NCBI RefSeq assembly: GCF_002119685.1
Contig: NZ_CP021108.1
Location: 3,906,001 to 3,970,000 of the forward strand
DNA from: Bordetella genomosp. 8
Lineage (GTDB): Bacteria > Pseudomonadota > Gammaproteobacteria > Burkholderiales > Burkholderiaceae_B
Direction: 5' to 3'
DNA length: 64,000 nt
Shown here: one piece after another, positions 60,313-64,000 of the stretch
How positions within the stretch are numbered: the first letter of the stretch is position 1
How the letters are laid out: each line of letters begins with the position of its first letter
Notes under the pieces: generated by a model
Database searches by the model: none
What the model was told of the DNA's origin: nothing
The model's input: the letters and a program-made list of their open reading frames with translations, nothing else
Position numbers and translations under genes: made by a program

Positions 60313-60669
60313 TCAGGCAAAACGTTCCGTGTAGCGCTTTTCCGAGAAACCGACGCTGACGGCGCCATCCGGCGTGACCGTCACCGGGCGCCGCACCAGC
60401 GCCGGATACTCGGCGATCAGGGCCTGCCATTCGCCATCGCTGGCCGCCGCCTTGCGGGCTTCGGGCAAGGCGCGCCAGGTCATGGACGTCCGGTTCACCA
60501 GCTTTTCCCAGCCCCCCACCTGCTCGGCCCACTGCTTGAGGGTGCCGGCGGCAACGGGGTGGTCGCGGTAATCGACGAAATCGTGCTTGACGCCGTGGTC
60601 GTCCAGCCAGGTACGCGCCTTGACGCAGGTGCTGCATTGCTTGAGGCCGTACAGTACGGTCTGTTTCAT
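60313..60669 (-). CDS. ArsC/Spx-family thioredoxin-fold protein (YffB-like)
   Basis: The 118-residue protein starts MKQTVLYGLKQCSTCVKART, carrying the C-x-x-C of the ArsC/Spx/YffB group at about residues 12-15, and has the TSMTWRALPE and YPALVRRPV segments usual for this group. The role is unknown; YffB-type proteins are not proven arsenate reductases. Its ATG overlaps the stop of the upstream permease gene by 4 bases, and the open frame continues far upstream inside that gene. It is coupled to the polyamine transporter operon. Confidence 0.83.
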   Translation of the reverse strand: MKQTVLYGLKQCSTCVKARTWLDDHGVKHDFVDYRDHPVAAGTLKQWAEQVGGWEKLVNRTSMTWRALPEARKAAASDGEWQALIAEYPALVRRPVTVTPDGAVSVGFSEKRYTERFA

Positions 60670-61475
60670 TGGGTCCCCTTCAAGGCGGCGCGCCGCTGCA
60701 GGTGGTTGGCCGCCACCACGCACACGCCGACGATCAGAATGAAAAGCGCCGCGAGCGCATTGACCTCGGGCTTCAGCCCCAGGCGCACCCGCGAAAACAC
60801 TTCGATCGGCAGCGTGGTGTAGCCCGGGCCGGACAGGAAGGACGACAGGATCACGTCGTCCAGCGACAGGGTGAAGGCCAGCAGCCACGCCGACGCCAGC
60901 GCCGGCGCGATCAGGGGCAGCGTGATGGTGAAGAACACCTTCAGCGGCGTGGCGCCCAGGTCCAGGGCCGCTTCTTCCAGCGAACGATCGAGGTCGCGCA
61001 CGCGGGACTGGATGATGACGGCGACGAATGCCATGCAGAAGGTGGTATGCCCCGCCCAGATGGTGAAGATGCCGTTTTCCGGCCAACCGATGGTGGTGCG
61101 CACTTCGACAAACATCAGCAGCATGGAGATGCCGATGACGACCTCCGGGATGACCAGCGGCGCGCTCAGCATGCCGATATACAGCGAAAAGCCGCGGAAG
61201 CGCCCCATGCGCGCCAGGACGTAGCCCGCCCAGGTGCCGATGATGGTGGCGGCGGTGGCCGCCAGCGCGGCGATGCGGAACGACAGCCAGGCCGCGCCCA
61301 GCAAGGCGTCGTCGCGGAACAGCGATCCGTACCACTTGAACGAGAAGCCCGACCACGACGTGACCAGCGGCGAATCGTTGAACGAAAACGCCACCAGGCT
61401 CAGGATGGGGATATACAGGAAGGCGAAGCCCAGCCCCAGCGCCAGCGCGCGCATGCCGCGATGAGGCCCCTTCAT
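60666..61475 (-). CDS. Polyamine-type ABC transporter permease (PotC/PotI)
   Basis: The 269-residue inner-membrane protein has six hydrophobic segments and the MalF-type EAA loop EEAALDLGATPLKVFFTITL (about residues 162-181), which docks with the ATPase. It opens with RALALGLGFAFLYIPILSLV. Gene order (ATPase, PotB/H, PotC/I) and sequence fit a spermidine/putrescine system. ATG at 61475 overlaps the stop of the other permease gene by 4 bases. Confidence 0.91.
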   Translation of the reverse strand: MKGPHRGMRALALGLGFAFLYIPILSLVAFSFNDSPLVTSWSGFSFKWYGSLFRDDALLGAAWLSFRIAALAATAATIIGTWAGYVLARMGRFRGFSLYIGMLSAPLVIPEVVIGISMLLMFVEVRTTIGWPENGIFTIWAGHTTFCMAFVAVIIQSRVRDLDRSLEEAALDLGATPLKVFFTITLPLIAPALASAWLLAFTLSLDDVILSSFLSGPGYTTLPIEVFSRVRLGLKPEVNALAALFILIVGVCVVAANHLQRRAALKGTQ

Positions 61476-62392
61476 TGCCTGGACTCCCGGCCCGTTTCGA
61501 CCTGCCTGACCTGGTTGTACTGGAACAGCGACAGCGGGACCAGCAACAGCAGGACCATCACGCAGGTGACGGCCGCGGCCATGGGCCAGTCGGCGTTGTT
61601 GAAGAACTCGCTCCACATGACGCGGCCCATCATCAGCGTATTCGCGCCGCCCAGCATTTCGGGGATCACGTATTCGCCCACGGCCGGGATGAATACCAGC
61701 ATGGCGCCGGCGATCACGCCCGGCCGCGACAGCGGCACGGTGATCTGCCAGAAGGCCTGCCAGGGCCGCGCGCCCAGGTCGTAGGCGGCTTCCAGCAGGC
61801 GCAGGTCCATCTTTACGAGGTTGGCGTACAGCGGCAGGATGAAGAACGGCAGGTAGGAATACACCATGCCGATGTAGACGGCGAGGTCGGTCCGGTAGAT
61901 TTCCAGCGGCTGCGAAATGATGCCCAGCGCCAGCAGCAGCTTGTTGAGCAGGCCGTCATTGCGCAGGATGCCGACCCATGCGTAGACCCGCAGCAGCAGC
62001 GAGGTCCAGAACGGCAGGATCACGCCCAGCAGCAGCAGATTGCGCGTGGCGGGGGCCGAGCGCGCGATGTAATACGCCATGGGATAGCCGATCAGCACGC
62101 AGCACAGGGTACTGATGGCGGCGATCTTGACCGAGCTCAGGTAAGTGGCCAGGTAGAGGCTGTCGGTGAACAGCAGCGCGTAGCCGCGCAGGTGCAGGCT
62201 GAAGTTCAGCGCTTCGTCCTTGAGCTCCAGCAGCGGCGTATACGGCGGCACGCCGAACTGCAGATCGGCGAAGCTGATCTTGAGCACGAGCAGGAACGGC
62301 ACCAGCAGGAACAGGGCCAGCCAGGCGTATGGCGGCACGATGGCCAGCGCGCGCGGCGACGGCAGCAAACGACGCAGCGGCATGATGTTCAT
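61472..62392 (-). CDS. Polyamine-type ABC transporter permease (PotB/PotH)
   Basis: The 306-residue protein has six membrane segments and the EAA loop EAAYDLGARPWQAFWQITVP (about residues 197-216). The N-terminal segment PPYAWLALFLLVPFLLVLKI is followed by an extended periplasmic stretch (about 45-90), as in PotB/PotH. ATG at 62392 overlaps the ATPase gene's stop by 4 bases, another coupled junction. Confidence 0.91.
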   Translation of the reverse strand: MNIMPLRRLLPSPRALAIVPPYAWLALFLLVPFLLVLKISFADLQFGVPPYTPLLELKDEALNFSLHLRGYALLFTDSLYLATYLSSVKIAAISTLCCVLIGYPMAYYIARSAPATRNLLLLGVILPFWTSLLLRVYAWVGILRNDGLLNKLLLALGIISQPLEIYRTDLAVYIGMVYSYLPFFILPLYANLVKMDLRLLEAAYDLGARPWQAFWQITVPLSRPGVIAGAMLVFIPAVGEYVIPEMLGGANTLMMGRVMWSEFFNNADWPMAAAVTCVMVLLLLVPLSLFQYNQVRQVETGRESRQ

Positions 62393-63516
62393 GAAGGCAG
62401 CACCGTCGCGCTTTCCGCGTCCCAGGCCACGTAGACTTCTTCGTGGATGGCCGGCGCGTCATCCTGCGCGAACACCTGCCGGGGCACGGTGGCTTCCACC
62501 GTCATGCCGGAATCCAGGCGGATGTGGTACAGCGCGTAGCTGCCCATCCAGGCCATGTGGGTGACGGCGCCATGCGCCCAGTTGTAGATGCTTTCCGGCT
62601 GGTCGCGCGACACCACGATGCGCTCCGGGCGGATCGATACGTATACCTGCATGCCCAGCGGTTCGCTCACGCCATGGCTGACGTACAACTGGCGCGACAG
62701 CTGGTCGGACTCGATGGCGACGTGGTCGGGCTCGTCGACCACGATGGTGCCGGAAAACAGGTTCGTGCTGCCGATGAAGCCGGCGACGAAGCGCGAGTTG
62801 GGGAATTCGTAGACGTCCTGCGGCGTGCCGACCTGGACGATCTGGCCTTCCGTCATGACCGCGAGCCGGTTGGCCATGGTCATGGCTTCTTCCTGGTCGT
62901 GCGTGACCATGATGCAGGTCACGCCGACCTGTTCCAGGATGCGCACCAGCTCGATCTGCGTGGCCTGGCGGATCTGCTTGTCCAGCGCCGACATGGGTTC
63001 GTCCAGCAGCAGCAGCTTGGGGCGCTTGACCAGGCTGCGCGCCAGCGCGACGCGCTGCTGCTGTCCGCCGGACAACTGGTGCGGCTTGCGGCGCGAATAA
63101 CCGGCCATCTGCACCAGGTTCAGCGCCTCGAACACGCGATCGTGGATTTCGGCACGGTCCACGCCTTCCTGCTTGAGCCCGAAGGCCACGTTGGCTTCCA
63201 CCGTCATGTGCGGGAACAGCGCATACGACTGGAACATCATGTTGACGGGGCGCCGGTACGGCGGCATGTCGGTGATGTCCTCGCCGTCCAGCAGCACCTG
63301 GCCGGAGGTGGCTTCCTCGAAGCCCGCCAGCATGCGCAGCAAGGTGGACTTGCCGCAGCCCGAGCTGCCCAGCAAGGCAAACAGCTCGTTGCGCCGGACA
63401 GACAGATTCACCGAGCGCACGGCGACGGTGTCGCCGAAGATTTTCACCAGATCCGACACGCGCACGAATTCATCGGAATCCGCCACGTGGGAGGCCGCGT
63501 AACGGCTGTCATTCAT
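62389..63516 (-). CDS. Polyamine-type ABC transporter ATPase (PotA/PotG)
   Basis: The 375-residue ATPase powers the transporter. Walker A GSSGCGKSTLL is at residues 50-60, the signature LSGGQQQRVALARSLV at about 147-162, Walker B LLLLDEPMSALD at about 167-178, and a C-terminal TOBE domain (about 285-370) follows. ATG at 63516 is five bases after the stop of the binding-protein gene. Length and order fit PotA/PotG. Confidence 0.93.
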   Translation of the reverse strand: MNDSRYAASHVADSDEFVRVSDLVKIFGDTVAVRSVNLSVRRNELFALLGSSGCGKSTLLRMLAGFEEATSGQVLLDGEDITDMPPYRRPVNMMFQSYALFPHMTVEANVAFGLKQEGVDRAEIHDRVFEALNLVQMAGYSRRKPHQLSGGQQQRVALARSLVKRPKLLLLDEPMSALDKQIRQATQIELVRILEQVGVTCIMVTHDQEEAMTMANRLAVMTEGQIVQVGTPQDVYEFPNSRFVAGFIGSTNLFSGTIVVDEPDHVAIESDQLSRQLYVSHGVSEPLGMQVYVSIRPERIVVSRDQPESIYNWAHGAVTHMAWMGSYALYHIRLDSGMTVEATVPRQVFAQDDAPAIHEEVYVAWDAESATVLPS

Positions 63517-63521
63517 GATGC

Positions 63522-64000
63522 TCAACGCCCGGACTTCAGTTCGGCCCACATGCGGGTTTGCAGGCGCAGGATGTTGATGGGTTGCGCCTTGATGACGTAC
63601 AGCGTCTTGGAAACGTCCGCCGGCGGATAGATCATGGGATTGTCGGCCACGTCCTTGACGACGTACTTGCGTGCTTCCTTGTTGGCGTTGGGGTAGAACA
63701 TCTTGTTGGTGATCGCCGCGTGCACCTGCGGCGTCTCGATGTAGTTGATGAACTTCATCGCGTTTTCGGGATGCGGCGCATCCTTGGGCACGGCCATCAC
63801 GTCGAACCAGGCGGGCGCGCCGCCTTGCGGGATGAAGTAATTGACGTCGAAGGTCTGCTTGTTCTGGCGGGCGCGGTCGCGCGCGATCATGACATCGCCG
63901 GAAAACCCGTAGACCATGCACAGATCGCCGGAGGCCATTTCATCGATATAGCCCGACGAACTGAACTGCCGGATGTACGGGCGGATCTTCTTGAGAACTT
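63522..64000 (-). CDS. Polyamine-type periplasmic binding protein, C-terminal part (5' end outside window)
   Basis: The frame is open to base 64000 and ends at 63522, giving about 158 C-terminal residues. The sequence YGFSGDVMIARDRARQNKQT, NYFIPQGGAPAWFDVMAVPK, NAMKFINYIETPQVHAAITN and the end MWAELKSGR match the C-terminal lobe of PotD/PotF, with Trp and Asp of the WFDVM region contacting the ligand. The N-terminal signal peptide and lobe lie outside the window. Confidence 0.9.
   Translation of the reverse strand, partial: VLKKIRPYIRQFSSSGYIDEMASGDLCMVYGFSGDVMIARDRARQNKQTFDVNYFIPQGGAPAWFDVMAVPKDAPHPENAMKFINYIETPQVHAAITNKMFYPNANKEARKYVVKDVADNPMIYPPADVSKTLYVIKAQPINILRLQTRMWAELKSGR

Noticed and set aside
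60666..61616. Long upstream extensions of open frames in the transporter operon (to 61616 for the PotC/I permease, to 63921 for the ATPase)
   Set aside because: Conserved family sequence and ATGA junctions place the starts at 61475 and 63516; the extensions overlap the upstream genes in another frame.

Overview
The window looks like ordinary chromosome from a GC-rich betaproteobacterium of the Alcaligenaceae, most likely Bordetella or a close relative such as Achromobacter. This rests on the rRNA operon layout (16S, tRNA-Ile, tRNA-Ala, 23S, 5S), the H-NS-type protein at the left edge, and a lipopolysaccharide (LPS) core gene cluster directly behind dnaE. The genus is an inference; no database search was possible. 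I see no prophage, insertion sequence, integron, CRISPR array or classical defence island.

Layout. 1-7.5 kb: end of an H-NS-like gene, a DUF4136 lipoprotein, pepN, fbp, a small YgdI/YgdR lipoprotein, a quinone oxidoreductase and a drug/metabolite exporter. 7.6-12.6 kb: a MarR regulator followed by a tripartite efflux operon (outer membrane factor, EmrA, EmrB); two related palindromes suggest that the regulator controls both itself and the pump. 12.6-16.8 kb: a possible LPS-type glycosyltransferase, a D-malate/tartrate dehydrogenase and a HerA-like ATPase. 16.9-22.2 kb: yebC and a tight run purD-hemF-nadD-rsfS-rlmH-maf. 22.3-29.8 kb: dctA and a complete rRNA operon on the minus strand, separating maf from rng. 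29.8-33.6 kb: rng, a DUF924 protein and a CopC-CopD fusion.

33.7-46.8 kb is an envelope region: msbA, a GT9 heptosyltransferase, a YdcF-like protein and a cysteine-cluster protein, then a minus-strand operon dnaE-GT4-deacetylase-GT2-GT4-deacetylase whose first four junctions are all ATGA overlaps, and a divergent lpxO-like hydroxylase. 46.9-60.3 kb holds hrpA, fapA-like, an atypical SDR, argA, the Fe(II)-trafficking gene yggX, phoU, rpiA, rmuC, a YrbL-like kinase-fold gene and a 3-methyladenine DNA glycosylase gene. 60.3-64 kb is a polyamine-type ABC transporter operon whose binding-protein gene runs off the right edge; an ArsC/Spx-like gene is coupled to its end.

The points most worth a second look are: a repeated arrangement of a -10 hexamer 6-7 bases before the start codon (candidate leaderless mRNAs for dnaE, hrpA, rsfS, marR, a deacetylase gene and eamA); the paired MarR palindromes; the coupling of dnaE to LPS glycosylation genes; an SDR whose catalytic Tyr and Lys are replaced by Ser and Arg; and the rRNA operon placed between maf and rng. 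I did not find a convincing wholly new multi-gene system.
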